In this document: in pieces, positions 46,234-58,812 of the stretch | Layout of the letters: each line of letters begins with the position of its first letter | Position numbering within the stretch: position 1 is the stretch's first letter | Assembly: GCF_008831285.2 (NCBI RefSeq) | Contig: NC_045145.1 | Coordinates: forward strand, 1,488,001 to 1,552,000 | Origin: Nymphaea colorata | Taxonomy: Eukaryota; Streptophyta; Magnoliopsida; Nymphaeales; Nymphaeaceae | DNA length: 64,000 nt | Reading direction: 5' to 3' | Program-made: the position numbers and the translations under genes | Notes under the pieces: generated by a model | Told to the model about the DNA's origin: nothing | Databases searched by the model: none | Seen by the model: only the letters and a program-made list of their open reading frames with translations

Positions 46234-47371
46234 GGTACTGCTGTTGCAGACGGTGACCGTTGCCCCCCTGATACCTCCCCTCACTTGATCATCACTCTCC
46301 TCTCCCTTCCTCTCTCTCTCTCTATCTTCTCTGACTTCTTGCCTTGCATCGGTCCCAAGTCCCAACAACTAGTCCTTTCTGAGACAGAGAAAAGAGAAAG
46401 GGAGGATGGGACTGAATGGTCCAAGACTGAGAAGAGTGAGGTTGGTATTTCCTTCATCTACCTCCCCACGCCTCCACTGACTCCTCCATCATGGGCTTTT
46501 GATTATCGGAACAGCCTGTTGATTATCTGATCAACACCTAGAGAGAGCAAATAATACAAAGTTTGCTCCTATCTTAGAGAGAGAGAGAGAAATACTATTA
46601 CAAGAATTTTGTCATATAGAGGGAAAAAGAGTTAGAGAGAGAAAGGGGGCCTAAGATATCACCACATTAGTAGGTTCAAGAACACAACTCTCAACCACAT
46701 TAGTAGTTTGAGAGAGAATTTGTAGTTTGATTTATCTTTCCCGAAGTATCCGAGCGCATGAATATCATATGCTCAAGGAATTTCTAGTAGAAACTTTTGG
46801 TTATTGATATATAGCAGAGAAGTTAAAGATGTTAACTCAGACCTTTTTGGTTTTGCAACCACGGTAGCTCATTTGATGTTAAAATCCGCTTTTTTTTCTA
46901 AAGTTGTTTGAACTAAAGGGTTGATTGACAGCAGACCAGCAAGGGCAAGAAACCCTCCCTTTGTTATAAAGCACTTATGAACAGTTTACTTCTTACATGA
47001 TCTGATTTGGCCATTTTATAAGGAGAAAACTTTCATCAAATTATCAATATCTTGATTTATAGGATCAGATATAGATTATTTCAATACAACGATTTTCATG
47101 ACAATTTTTTGGCTCTGTATTCGATCGATCATTGACAGAATCTCCTTCCAATTTTGAACTACATCCGGCATTCTTGCTTTATCATATTACAAACAGTTGA
47201 CATCCCTTTCAATGTGTTCCCACATTCCCCGTCCAAGTCCCATAGTGCTGGCATGGTTCAGCATAGGTTTGGGGTCCTGGTAGGGAGGACACACAATTTG
47301 AAAATGATATTGTGTTATTAATTTGCTAGTTTTAAATGTTTAAGATTTGTTGTTTTGCTTTGTTTTGTGGG
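46234..47371. other. Upstream of the ARM-like pseudogene, no gene
   Basis: A CT-rich leader-like stretch at 46,295-46,330 and GA runs near 46,575-46,650 are seen, then AT-rich sequence up to the gap. The long plus-strand frame at 46,180-46,530 is antisense to the pseudogene and its leader and has no domain. Confidence 0.5.
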
Positions 47372-47471
47372 NNNNNNNNNNNNNNNNNNNNNNNNNNNNN
47401 NNNNNNNNNNNNNNNNNNNNNNNNNNNNNNNNNNNNNNNNNNNNNNNNNNNNNNNNNNNNNNNNNNNNNNN
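47372..47471. other. Assembly gap of exactly 100 N
   Basis: A fixed-length run of N is the usual placeholder for a scaffold join of unknown size. Order and distance across it should be treated with care. Open frames crossing it are artefacts. Confidence 0.99.
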
Positions 47472-48221
47472 TTAATATGCATTTAATGATGCATTTAATG
47501 ATCTTCATAAATTTAAAACACAAACCCATAGTCTGAAAATGTGCCTACATCTTAACTTTTAAGAAGATGCACTTGCTAGCACTATACACATTTCTTCAAA
47601 TTATATGAGATGTTTGAAAAAAAATTGGAACTGCTTATAGTTGAATAATTATAATTCATGCATTTTATAGTGTGTTTTTTAACTCAGATGATATATGAAA
47701 GCATTGAAATTATAAAACTTTTTCCAAAGTGTAAGATTCTAAGAAATCACACCAACATGTCCATATGAGGCTTTGGCATCGGTTGTTTTATGAGGAAGCA
47801 GGCCTGCTGGATCACCTGTTTCTCAGCAATTTACTTGATTATAATATGGCCAAAATTCAGTGACAGCAAGTGAATGTATAACAAGCCTGGATTGCCCCAG
47901 CCATCAAGATCCAAGCAAAATGAAAAGAAAAAAATAGACTTTGTAGTTTGTAGACAGCGTATGGACCACAATACATTATTGGCAAACAACCTCGTGCATT
48001 GCATGAACTTTACTTTTGTCAAAAAGAAAAAACACTTAAATTTGTTCAAGATAAACATCTGGGTTAAAATCAGACCCATCTATTCCACACCCTTCACACA
48101 CTGATCAAAAAAGCTTCCAAAGCTGAAGCTTTCCTCTCTTATTTTCCTTTAATTTCTACAACTTGCTGTCCTTCTGTCGGCAAGCAGATTGCAAATGGGG
48201 TCGAGTTCTACCGTTATACAG

Positions 48222-48253
<32 letters not shown>

Positions 48254-48319
48254 TTATATATATATATAAGCCACAACAACAACCAAGGTACTTAATGAAC
48301 TGTACATTTTTACCACTGT
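47472..48319. other. AT-rich sequence with microsatellite
   Basis: A (CA)n(TA)n microsatellite lies at about 48,220-48,270. The stretch near 47,880-47,945 resembles the 5.65-5.72 kb region. No gene seen. Confidence 0.45.
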
Positions 48320-48630
48320 GCGAAAATGTTGGATTTCTTCTTTTAAACCCTCAACTGCAGCTTTATGTGTATGAAATCAAGAAAGCCAACATGAAAGCAA
48401 ATTGCTAGAAAGACTAGCTAGAAAACCTAGCCTGGCCATTTAATTGGTCTGAACCAACCTTGCCTGGCTAGTGCCACTTGATCTTAATTTGTTGCTATTG
48501 TTAGAGAGACCTTTCACACTTAGTACTGAGCTCATGGTTCTGTCAAACAGTCTGTTGAAAAACAACAGCTGAACTAGATTTGTATGAGTCCCAGCCATCC
48601 TGATCCTAAGCCCAATCATGGGGACATCAT
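48320..48630 (+). repeat. Block matching 5.74-6.01 kb
   Basis: Direct, diverged copy of left-arm intergenic sequence: CCCTCAACTGCAGC, CTAGTGCCACTTGATCTT, CTGAGCTCATGGTTCTGT and CATCCTGATCCTAAG. This block and the ones at 39.6, 42.7 and 52.8 kb are scattered remains of the same unit. Confidence 0.7.
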
Positions 48631-48639
48631 GTTAAACGA

Positions 48640-49060
48640 GTACTAACTAAACGAGTTAAAAGAAACAGTACATATTTAGCATAAGCAAGCTAAATAAGTT
48701 GGGTTCGAGCTCGATGTTGTATCATCAAGTTGAGCTCCAGCTTGAGTTTTTTGAGTCAGTCAATATTTGATTTGATTTAAATTTATGTTCAATTTTAAAC
48801 AAATGTCTATCCGATATCCATGTATTTTGGAAGTCGATTCTTAAAATATCAACTACTGTGGTTTGAAATGATTAGTTGTTTATTTAGAAGCTGGATTTGT
48901 ATATAGAATGCTAATTAAAAAGTCAAATTCATATAAAATTCAGATTATGAATACAAAAGTTAGATTGAAATGTTGCCACATTTGAATTCGTTTTGAAATA
49001 GGTGGACCATATCCAATAAATCGGACATTTATAGTTTGTGTATAGTTTCCAATTTCATCC
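48640..49060. repeat. Relics of CGAGCTCGAG and GGATTCGGAT families
   Basis: 48,640-48,770 has the words GTTCGAGCTCGATGTTGTAT and ACGAGTTAAAAGAAAC seen in the truncated hAT-like element at 3,017 and the MITE at 9,259. 48,770-49,060 has the TATCCGATATCC vocabulary. Ends are not defined. Confidence 0.45.
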
Positions 49061-49179
49061 CGTTCTTAATAAAACATGGGAGCCTACTGCTGGTCAGTTT
49101 GCATCAGTAACTGGACATTATAAGACGATACATATGGTCCAAATCCAATTTATTGGCATCCTAAGGCTTGGATCATCAA

Positions 49180-51060
49180 AAAGAAAACATTATTGACATT
49201 TAAAAAACATCAGTTAAAAATGTCTAGACTACCATTAATACTTTTATTGATGGACGTCAGGATCCATGAGTGTAGATTGTGCTACTAAATATTTCAATGG
49301 CGGGGTCCACTAGACCGTTAGTAGATGTCGAATTATGCTAATGGCTGTTGCTGTTAGTGTATTGCATGGGGTAGCGACGCTTGCTTACATCAGTCAGTCA
49401 TTTGTGCACTTACACTGAAAATCGTGGCCATCTTGTATTGCTGAGGATTTACTGACACACCCGCAGCCGTCACTACAGTGTACCAGATATAGTAACGACT
49501 GGCTACCGTCAATGCACTTTTTACTAACGGAAATACCCACCAGAAAAAATTAATATTTAATATTGACAATTGCTTCCTGTCAGTAATAGCTATTTTATGG
49601 ACGCTAGATTGCACTTTTACTGATGTGAGATACCTGTCAGTAAAAGGTTGTAATATGTTTTATATTATACTATATCATGTACAACCTGGAAAATAGGAAT
49701 ACAAAAAAACCTTACACGATATCAATAACAGAACAAAATGCAATCAATGTATTATACAGAACATATTATTGATTAACAGACAAATGAATGGATATTATCC
49801 TTAATAACAAGTACATATGTATGAATAAGTCTAACAAATTTTTTGATACATGTAGCCCATCTTAGATATTCCAATGGTGTTGGTAATAATATTCAAAACA
49901 TTAAACGAAGTCCAATAATCTAGACTTCAAATTTCATCTATACTTATCAATGGCGTAAATCAGGCGGCAAAGTTGCATAGAACAAGTAAAATATGTTACA
50001 AGAAATGGTATGCATGATTTTAATAGAAAATATATTTGAAACTTAACCGAATGATCCCACAAGTGAAGCTATAATTTGATTTACACTATCTATGAGCATA
50101 TCTACCTTTGTACATTTAGTATCTACCTTGGGGACCTTAACACAAGTTGTCTCAAGCTCAGACACTTTAATTTAACTTCATCATATCGTGCACATTTTTC
50201 ATCAAGTACAACTAGTGTTTCTTGTATAGTATTGACTTGTTTTCTTAATGCTGTATTTTGTGCTTCGAGTTGATTCTTGCTTGTGCTTCCAGTCGGAAAT
50301 TGTGAAGGTTTCACACATAGTATTCAATGGTGGGCAACCGTGGCTGATTGAAGGTAGGTTCAATGGTTGTTAGTGGCAAGTAACACAGATTTGGGGGAAG
50401 CTGTGGATGACAAAGAGAGGAAAATCGAAAGGGGATTGCAACCAGGGGGGCAGAACCAAAAATTTTTTCATGAAGGGGGTCGAAGTAAAGTTTCTAAATT
50501 TTGACTTTTCCAAAATTTTTATATAGGACAAGTGAAATTTCTAAAATTTACATGTTTTTTTTTTTTTTTTGCTGTGGGCTCTCCCTTGGATTCGCCCCTG
50601 ATTGCAACAGAAAAATAAGGATAAGTGTTCATTGGTGGAAGACGAAAAACCATCAGTCATAAAGGAAGATATATCATGAGAAACTGTGAGCAAGCTTTTA
50701 AACATACGCTGACAGAAGAAACAACGTCACCTAGATAAATACTGATGGCATTGATACGCGGTTCGTAAAAGTTGTATATTTATTGATGTGCTCAAGATAA
50801 CTCAGTAAACAATGGGTTGTCTACAAGTTTAAGGGAAGACCCACCATTAGTGACAGCGGAATCGAACATTAGTGATTCAATAAGCAATGATGGTTCTCAT
50901 TGGACGTTAGTGATACTCATTTCAATACTGATGGTTCCCATAATAGTTGGTAAATATCTAGTCTTTATAGATGCCTATGGACATGTCATCAATCAACATG
51001 ACGCTCTTCATTGTCACCATCGTTAACTCGTCAACCGAATTTTTACTGATGGGTTTCCTT
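49180..51060. mobile_element. CACTA-like relic with subterminal repeats
   Basis: Both ends are dense in short words such as ACTGATGG, TTAGTGA, GTCAGTAA and TTACTGACA in both orientations, the pattern of En/Spm (CACTA) subterminal repeats. A minus-strand frame at 50,123-50,314 (LRKQVNTIQETLVVLDEKC) is coiled-coil-like, as in the C-terminus of CACTA-associated proteins. I do not find clean CACTA termini, so the limits are approximate and the class is tentative. Confidence 0.45.
50443..50600. mobile_element. hAT MITE, 158 bp, perfect 8-bp target duplication
   Basis: Starts CAGGGGGGCAGAACC and ends GGATTCGCCCCTG, flanked by ATTGCAAC on both sides (50,435-50,442 and 50,601-50,608). The perfect duplication suggests it is the youngest of the CAGGGG-family MITEs here. 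It is nested in the CACTA-like relic. Confidence 0.85.
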
Positions 51061-51314
51061 CTAGCCGTCCATATTTTTTTTTTTTGGTGGGAGTGGATCC
51101 CTGATGCATTCCACAAGATTCAAATATCTGCTCCATATTTAAATTTGGGCGCACAGGACCTCTTATTGTACAATAGGTTATCGGTCCAACTTATCTTAAT
51201 ATTTGTTCATTATAAAATGGCATGTGTAATGTTCATCAGTAGCCATGTCTCCATTTACATCACACCCTTTCTTTGTCAACATATCTTTGGATTTAAGCAA
51301 GGAGCTTAAAGTAT

Positions 51315-51700
51315 AGTAATCACTCCAAAAGAGAAAGATTTAAAGAGAGACATTAACAAGAGAGATTAATAAAAGAGAGTCGAAAACTAGAAAAAAAAAA
51401 TGAGAGATTAGTTAAAGAAGAGGGAGAACAAAAAAAAACAAAGAAAGAAGTAAAAAGAGTGAGAAAGGGAAGTTCAAAAAAGGAAAAGATGGAGATTGAA
51501 AGAAAGAGCAAAATGAAGAGGAAAGTAAAAATTTGAGAGGTTAAAGAGAGAGCCACCTAAAAGAAAGAGTGGGAGAGAGAAAGATATTTGAAAGAGAGAG
51601 AATTAAAAAAATAGAGATAGTTTCAAAAAAAAGAGATAGTTGAAAAGACAGATTTTTAAGAAAATAGAGAAAGAGAGAATTAAAAAGACAAACTTGCATT
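51315..51700. repeat. GA-rich low-complexity tract
   Basis: Nearly all purine, built from degenerate AGAGA and AAAGAGAG units. The minus-strand open frame it produces is low complexity. Confidence 0.8.
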
Positions 51701-52259
51701 GTTCATACTCCCATAGCTTTAAGAAAAATCCTTCTCTCAACGAATCCATCTCTATGGATTAATTGGCTTCACATGAAATCAAAAAGTAAAAAAAAAAAGA
51801 AAAGATCAACATACCTTGATAAAATCGAAGAATAAATCACTTCTTTGCTTCCACTACCAAATAAGGTCATCAAATGAGGACTCCAATGAGTTGAAGAAAG
51901 TAGACAAGAGCCTTTCATGAGCTCCTCGATTATAAAAATTGAAGAAGAAGAAATACTGCAAGATTGAAAATGAGGAAGCACTGAAGAGAGATATTAAAGT
52001 GAAAAGAGGATAAGAAGAAAGTTTGGAGTAGGAGAGGGAAGACTTCAAGGGGTTGTCAGGCATATTAGAAGGTAGAAATGAAAAAGTATTTACAAAGAGA
52101 GAGGGCTCCAAGGGGTTGATGACGTATTAGAAGGTCGAAACAATGATTATTTATAGATGAAAAAGACCGAATGGTATTTTAGTCTTTTTTTTAAGTATAA
52201 TTAGTTATTAATTAGTTATTATTAGCTTCAAATTACATAATTCCCTAATTAGGTTAAAA
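51701..52259. other. AT-rich sequence, no gene recognised
   Basis: The open frames on the minus strand (51,769-52,111) are serine/phenylalanine-rich readings of a purine-rich strand and lack any domain. Confidence 0.4.
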
Positions 52260-52650
52260 TTGTTCAAAAAATTGAGCGAGAGTTTGACTGTGCCAAGGGC
52301 AAGCTATTCCCAAGCACCCAGCATGCTAGGCCTAGCTGAGTGGCAGACAACAGACCTAAAAATGTGCTTCAGGCCAGCCACATGGCTTGTTTTGTCTGGC
52401 TGTAAGCCTAGCTGCAGGCGTAGCTTGGCTAGCCGTAGACAGGCCTAGAATGGCCTGGCCAGAAACAGGCCGGCCACTGGCATATCCTAAGGAGGCAACA
52501 CCTGTTGAGCCAGGCCGGCTGGGGCCATACCTGGTTAAGCCAGGCTTGCGTTGTGGCCACCGGTACAGCCTGGTGCGACCTAGCCTACCCATACCAAGCT
52601 AGGCTTGGCCAGGTCCTGTGCATAACCTGTCTTTTTGGGTACGGCCTGAC
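52260..52650. repeat. GC-rich repeat patch (GGCCAGGC words)
   Basis: Repeats of AGCCAGGC, GGCCTGGCC and CTAGCC on both strands, like the GC-rich elements of the arms. The overlapping frames on both strands are by-products of the repeat. No ends defined. Confidence 0.45.
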
Positions 52651-52849
52651 AGTGTCTGGCTGCACCAAATACTATACTATGGTATAGTATTGCTCAGGCT
52701 TCCTCTCTAGGAGATGGTAGAGTAAATTGCCATGGTCATGAATTTTATAGAATTATCACAGGCGGACATGAAATGACATTTAGTTTCTCTACTTTGCAAA
52801 ATTAAATTGAAATTTGACTAATCAGATTCTGTTGAAAGGAGAAGAATAA

Positions 52850-53170
52850 GAAGAAAGCAAGAAATATTCTACCTACAAACAACATATTGGACAACTAAGA
52901 GACGTAAGGACAGTCAACAATCTGATTTGCCTTCTCACATTATTCTCAGCACTGCCTAATTTCTTCTGTAACTCGGACAAGTTTTTCAAGTTATTGGTAT
53001 TTGTTTCTTTTAATATTTTAAAGCAAGAAAAATAATTACTGCAAACAATATTAAAACAAATAATTTCTATTTAAAAAATGAATCACAGTCTGGAAAAAAA
53101 AGACTATCAATATGTTCTTGATTACTGGATTGGGATCTAAATGACTGAATGGTATTAAGTGATCACGTGC
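52850..53170 (+). repeat. Block matching 5.30-5.61 kb
   Basis: Shared stretches are TTATTGGTATTTGTT-like sequence, AAAAATAATTA, AAACAAATAATTTCT and TTCTTGATTACTGGATTGGG. It is a diverged direct copy of left-arm intergenic sequence. Confidence 0.6.
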
Positions 53171-53420
53171 CATTGTGGGCAACATATATCTAGCACCATG
53201 TTACACTAGTTAGGATGTGATTTAGGAAGTTTTTTCATCTTTACTTTAATATCATTCTTATTTTATTAGCTTACCCCTGCATGAGCGCACTTGCCTCTAA
53301 TGTTCTTTTTTTTTTCCCTTCTTAATTGTCAGTGAAGTACAAATCCCGGTGACCTAGAAGATTGGGGTTGAGGTTTTCTTCTGGATTTATTTAGCAGCAG
53401 TCATGGATCAATGTTGCATT
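53171..53420. other. Unassigned sequence
   Basis: Short AT-rich stretch with no feature seen. Confidence 0.3.
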
Positions 53421-54130
53421 TATGTATAGAGAGAGAGAGAGAGAGCCAGCAAAGATCAACCTTATTCATAATAAAAGTCATATAGTAGTTCAACCTTATT
53501 TATAATGTTAAAAGAGACAGACAAGCCAAGAGAGAGAGAGGGGGGGAGGGAGGGAGACAGAGAGAGAGAGAGAGAGGCAAATCTAGGATAGACAGAAAGA
53601 GATTAATAATAGAGAGAAATTTTCATAGAGAAATCATAGAGAAAGAGAAGGGAAGGTACAGAGGGAGAAATCAAATAGAGAGATTAATAACAGTAAGAGA
53701 AAATGATGTTTTAAGAGAGAAATTGCCGAGAGTGAGATCGAAGAGATAGAAAAAGAGATCGTAAAAAAGAAATGAAAGGGAGGCAGAGAAAGAAAGGGAG
53801 ACAACAATGGGGGAGGGAGAGAGAGAGAGAGAGAGATTGACAGAGAGAATGAGAGATTTTAAGATACAAACAGAAGAGAGAGAGGGAGAGATTAACGAAA
53901 GAAAGATAAAGAGATTTTAAGAGAGAAAATTGAAGAGAGACAGCGAGAGAGAGAGTGACTCAGAAAAGAAATAAATTCAAGAGAAACGAAGAGAAAGTGA
54001 TTTTCAGGCAAAAGAGAAAGATATTTAAAGGTGAGAGATAAACCGAAGAGAAATAAAAAGAGAGATTTTAGGAGAGAAATTGAAAGAGGTGAGAGAAACA
54101 GGGAGATTCATAAAAGAGAGAAAAAATAAG
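53421..54130. repeat. Long GA-rich degenerate tract, about 700 bp
   Basis: One strand is almost entirely purine, made of AGAGAG cores separated by ATTAA, GAAATT or AGATTTTAAGAG. The recurring GAGATTTTAAGAGAG-type unit suggests expansion of a compound unit, not a simple microsatellite. Confidence 0.8.
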
Positions 54131-54544
54131 TTTGTGTATATTGCTTTAGATAGATTGAAGTGCAGTGGTTCTTCATGTATAAATGACAAGAGGAAGATGC
54201 AGATCACTTTTTTTGGTTTCTTGCTCTCTAGCAGTAATGATGTTTTCTAGCAGTAATGATGTTGACAATGGTAGCTAAGAGCAACAGTGTTAAGCGAGGC
54301 TGGTAACAAGTGTTGGAAAGTTACTTTCCACACTGTCATTTGGTGCCTATGGACTTTCAAGAAATATGTTCATGTTTGGTAAAGCTAAAAACAGTATTTC
54401 TGCTGAAGCTGAGATGATTGGGAAGTGATTGCTGAGGAACAAAGAAACATTTCTTTATTTGGGTAGGATATGGTTGAAACTGGGTGTTTTTGTACGTTAC
54501 CGTAGAAGATAGGGATTGGGCCATATACCTTGCCAGCTTGTAGA

Positions 54545-55031
54545 GCACATGGGCTCACCATAGTCCAAATTAAGCAATGGGCACATTGTACTTCTAATGC
54601 CAACCGACGGGTTTAGTCTTTCTTATAAATTCAGCAACTAGAAATTAAAGAAGGGGGCAGACCATTAAATTGTACTAACAACCATAATATACTGTTCTTA
54701 CATAAACAGTGTGGTCATGAAATTGCAATGGTAGAACAACTTGATGGAGTACCAAATCCATGGAGCACTCTACTATTTATGGCTGTTCGCCACTGCCACT
54801 GTGGTAACCCAGATTCCAGTCGGATTTTTGAAATTTTTCCTTCGCATTTGAACTCCAAAGGTACAAATTTATAGGTATGGAAAAAAAAATAGAGAGAAAC
54901 TGGATACACGAAAATTTAAAACTAGCAGTTTTAATTGTTCTAAGTTTACCAAAAAATGTGGGTCATGAAATTCAATCCATGTCCAATAATTGTCATAATA
55001 TATAAATATATATATATACATATATATATAA

Positions 55032-55072
<41 letters not shown>

Positions 55073-55286
55073 CAAGGAAAATCTTAATAACATTAGGCAT
55101 GGAGAAAATGGTTTCACACTTATTTTGATCTCAATTATTAGCTTGGTTCACCTACCAAATTATTTTTAAGATAATATGTTAACGGTTAGTTTAAAAAAAA
55201 CTGGTTTGAACGTTGGATTCAGACAAAGTAATTGCTGCTTTGGTTCTACCATCGTTAGCCAAATGCTTTTGCTAATATTATGCTCA

Positions 55287-55318
<32 letters not shown>

Positions 55319-55790
55319 CATATACACACACACACTCTCATGTGACTTTATGCCGATCATAACATTATGACAAAGTTTGGATCTGGTTTAATGGATTCAA
55401 TATTTACTTTTGTGACCGAGCCCAAATTTGACTCTAAAGTCCAGCAAATTGTTTGCAGCAGCATTTGGTCACATTCAATATCAAAATAAATGTGAGTTGA
55501 AGATTGAATATGCAAAATTTACAAAATCAGATAAACAAGAGCATTAACACGAAATCTGACAAACCTGAAAAGAGGAACTCTAAGAGATGTAGAAGGCTTC
55601 GGTTGGGGATTCTTTCCATCAGATTTATTTAACCGCTAGTAAATTAAATAATTTAACTTCTTCTTTAGCATAACTTAGTAAAAAAATGTGTGATTGAGTA
55701 TTTTCCTATGTGCCATATTATTATAAACGTATTTCACCAGATTGAAGAGGGAAACGGGTCACACCACTACTGAAGGGAAAATTCATTTGA
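54545..55790 (+). repeat. Intergenic block with GA/TA microsatellites, copy next to LRR relic
   Basis: Counterpart of 18,140-18,260 followed by 14,690-15,870. TA runs lie at about 54,997-55,072 and 55,297-55,325. It stops about 100 bases before the LRR relic begins, and so may be the natural upstream or intron sequence of that gene type. Confidence 0.75.
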
Positions 55791-55894
55791 ATGGCAGGCA
55801 CAGACAGGACAAAATAAGCAGCAATTTGATTGAAGCCAAGGGCTGGATGACTTTTTATATTAAAGCCACTTGATGAAATGTCAGATACGTGAGC

Positions 55895-57678
55895 TACCAA
55901 ACTCCCATCCAAAACCTTTCACTTCTAAAATATCTTGATCTTAGCCTTTCTGATGTGAGACAGTTGCCCAATTCAATTGGTAGACTCCAGAACCTGCAAA
56001 CATTGAATTTAAATCATAGTAAAATTGAAGAGCTTCCCAACGAAATGGGAGAACTCTGCAACTAGAGGTATCTTGAGCTTGAACATGCAACACGTTTGAA
56101 TTTTATAGCCGAAGGTTTGGGAAACTTTTTATAGCCAAAGGCTTGGGGAAGCTTACCAATTTACGGACCTTAAAAAGGTTTATTGTATGTGATGGCAAAG
56201 GAGACATAAGGGGATGCAATATTAGGGAACTGAAAGACTTGAACAAACTAAAGGGGTACTTGTCAGTAGAACGTTTGGAAGGGGGAAGGGTGAAAGTAAT
56301 TGATGCAAAAGACGCACATCTTAAGGAGAAGCACGAGCTAATTGGTGTGGAATTAGACTTCAAGGTGGGAAAAAATGACATAGTGGGCAGTGCTTCGGAA
56401 CAGAAGGGTTTGCTGGAGGCTTTGGAACCTCCACATGGCATAGAGAGCTTGGCAATTTGCGATTATAAAGGTGAAAGGCCTGTGTGGTATTTGGACACCA
56501 ACTATGTGGAGCTGCAGACATTACGGCTGCAATGTTTCCCATTATGGGCAACAGTGATAGGAATTAAATCATTGGAGAAGTTGGAGGTCAACACCTGCCC
56601 TACACTGTGTGAATTGCCGAGCATGCCTATGCTAAAGTCCTTGAAAATTTGGAGCTATGATGGACTCAACACGATTGGTGACTTCCCCAACTTGGACTGG
56701 TTGCAGGTGGAAGGATGTGGCAGCCTAGAGCAATTATCTCATGGCAAGCCTGCTCTCAAGTGGTTGGATGTGTATGTATGTTATGAGTTAAAGACTCTCA
56801 CTAACATGCCTGACTTGGAGTGGTTGGAGGTGAGATATTGTGAGAGGTTAGAGCAAGTAGCTGATGTACACATGCCAGATTGAAAGAGGCTGTGGTTGTC
56901 TAAATCTGAACACTCTGAAGCAGCTCCCTGCTCACCTTCCTTCACTTGAGGATCTGAGAGCATGGAATTTGCCCAACTGAGAAGGATGGCCAGCAGCTGG
57001 ATCAAGGGAATTAGCAACAGAAACTTTTATGCATGCTTAAGAGAGGTGGAATTTCAGAACCGTCCAAAGATGCAGACGGAAGGCTTGATTTATGCTCTAT
57101 CCGAGCTGCCGGGGCAAGACGGTCAAGCGACTCGGCTCCGTGCCCTGACAGTGTTGAATTGCCCAAATGCAAGATTGGAGTAGAACTTGCTTTAGCACCT
57201 GCCGAACCTCAATCTGATGCTCTTGGATGGGGCAGCTATGGAATCAACGCTGTCATTGCCATCAGATCAGCTATCAACATTTCTACCCTCCCTCAAGGAT
57301 CTGACTTTGATAGACTCGAGGGTTGAAGAGCTCAAATGGGGAAGGGTGCCTAAATGGGTGTGGGCTCTCTCCCAACTGGAGGAATTGCACCTACAAGGTT
57401 TTAATGAGGACATCAGTTTCGGAGGCCACTGGCAATGCCTCTGGCAACTGAGATGGTTATCTCTTAAAGACTTCCCCAATCTCAAGTCTCTAACGGACAT
57501 CAATGATGTTACTCCCCAACAAAATGATGCAGCAGGGACATGTCCTACGGATGCAAAGCAACAGATTGCCTGCCTCCCGAGGCTTGAAGATTTGACAATT
57601 TACAGATCATGTCCTGCACTCCATCTGCCGCAGCATTTAAAGGACTGTCTTGGGAAAAGGTTAGACGATAGGAGATGA
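55895..57678 (+). pseudogene. LRR region of a CNL resistance gene, broken
   Basis: It opens with typical NLR repeats: LLKYLDLSLSDVRQLPNSIG, RLQNLQTLNLNHSKIEELP. A stop replaces the Leu codon after GELCN (about 56,062). A 25-26 bp tandem duplication at about 56,101-56,152 shifts the frame. The longest frame (56,143-56,883) reads MGKLTNLRTLKRFIV, SVERLEGGR, then LRRs with CPTLCELPSMPMLKSLKI. More shifts follow near 56,880 and in 56,960-57,210. The last frame (57,217-57,678) ends the LRR domain with LPRLEDLTIYRSCPALHLPQ and the natural stop. No CC or NB-ARC is on this strand upstream. It may be the remnant of a separate gene, or the 3' half of one cut and inverted. Confidence 0.9.
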
Positions 57679-58740
57679 TCTGTAGTATTGCTACATCATA
57701 CTGCTGAACTTTTTTTATTCATTTTAAATTGTTTAAAATGCGTGTAACTAATCTATTCTTTAAATATGCAAATTTGCATTTCATCGGCTCCTTTCTCTCT
57801 CTCTCTCCCCCTTGTTTGATTTGGTTCTTGCAATTTTTTTTTGGTCATGTTTTCCATCTCCAAGTAGAGAGAATGTGAAAGAGTCAATAGTTTGCAACTG
57901 TTTTCAGCAAACGTGAGACAAGCAGGAGAGCGTTTGAAATGATTTAGTCATCTTGGCTGAACCCTTTGATCTACCTTAAAACATACAACAACGAAACTAA
58001 ATTGTTGTTATATATAAAGTTAGGGAAGAAAATGCGTCAGCAAATTAAAATCTCAATATTACTGTATCCAGGAAACAAATTTTTAGTCAAGTTGGGTAAA
58101 GAAAACTGAATGGCTGTCATAATCAAACTCACACCTGGCGCATAATTTAGTCATATGACCGAACCCGCAACAAAGAGCGAGCCTTGAACCCCTGACTATA
58201 ATATTATCCAACTTGATTAAATGTAAATGTTGAATATTTTCCAGCGCACCAATAATGTTTTGATCTGGAAGGGCACTTTCAAAAATTCTGTCCAAGGACA
58301 AGTTCCGTTAAGGTAGATCCAAACACAAACCTGACCACTTACTAGCTCAATATTTCATTATTAAGAGATATATCTACAGTAAACTAACACCAATCTTATG
58401 GATATACACGTACACATTAAAGCATCATTTTTACAGAATCTGAAGTGAAAAGCAAGAAAAAAATTCTAGATTTGAAACCAAACAAGCCCTAAAATTATGC
58501 TAATAATGAACTGAGTAACATTTAAAATATAATAATATATGTTATATATTATTTCACCCATGTGTCATTAGTATTATTTCATTAAAAGTAAATAAATAGA
58601 TAAATTATTCATTGTTCTCGTGATTAATTTACACAACTCATGCTCCAATCAAACAACAATTGCTTTTATATAAATTGGTCCTTCTCGCGATTATTTGTAC
58701 ATGAAATTGAAATCCGTGTTAATTAATGTCATTTTTTTTT
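57679..58740. other. 3' flank of the LRR relic, AT-rich, no gene
   Basis: A CT run lies at about 57,794-57,809. The minus-strand frame at 58,083-58,301 has no domain. Confidence 0.4.
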
Positions 58741-58812
58741 ACAGCCCACAACAAATTCCTGGTCGTCCAGGACGAGGAAGGGGTCGCAATTATGGCAATG
58801 GATGGTGAGAGC
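58741..58812 (+). other. Exon-like island, possibly RG-rich
   Basis: A T-run and ACAG acceptor are followed by a coding-like stretch reading PQQIPGRPGRGRGRNYGNGW and then a donor-like GGTGAG. It is more GC-rich than its surroundings. It may be a stray exon of an RNA-binding protein gene or chance; no companion exon is recognised. Confidence 0.3.

Noticed and set aside
47332-47536. Open frames running through the N block
   Set aside because: They exist only because N was translated as unknown residues.
56143-57678. The LRR region as a functional LRR-only protein
   Set aside because: The frame is broken at several places, with a premature stop and a frame-shifting tandem duplication at its start.
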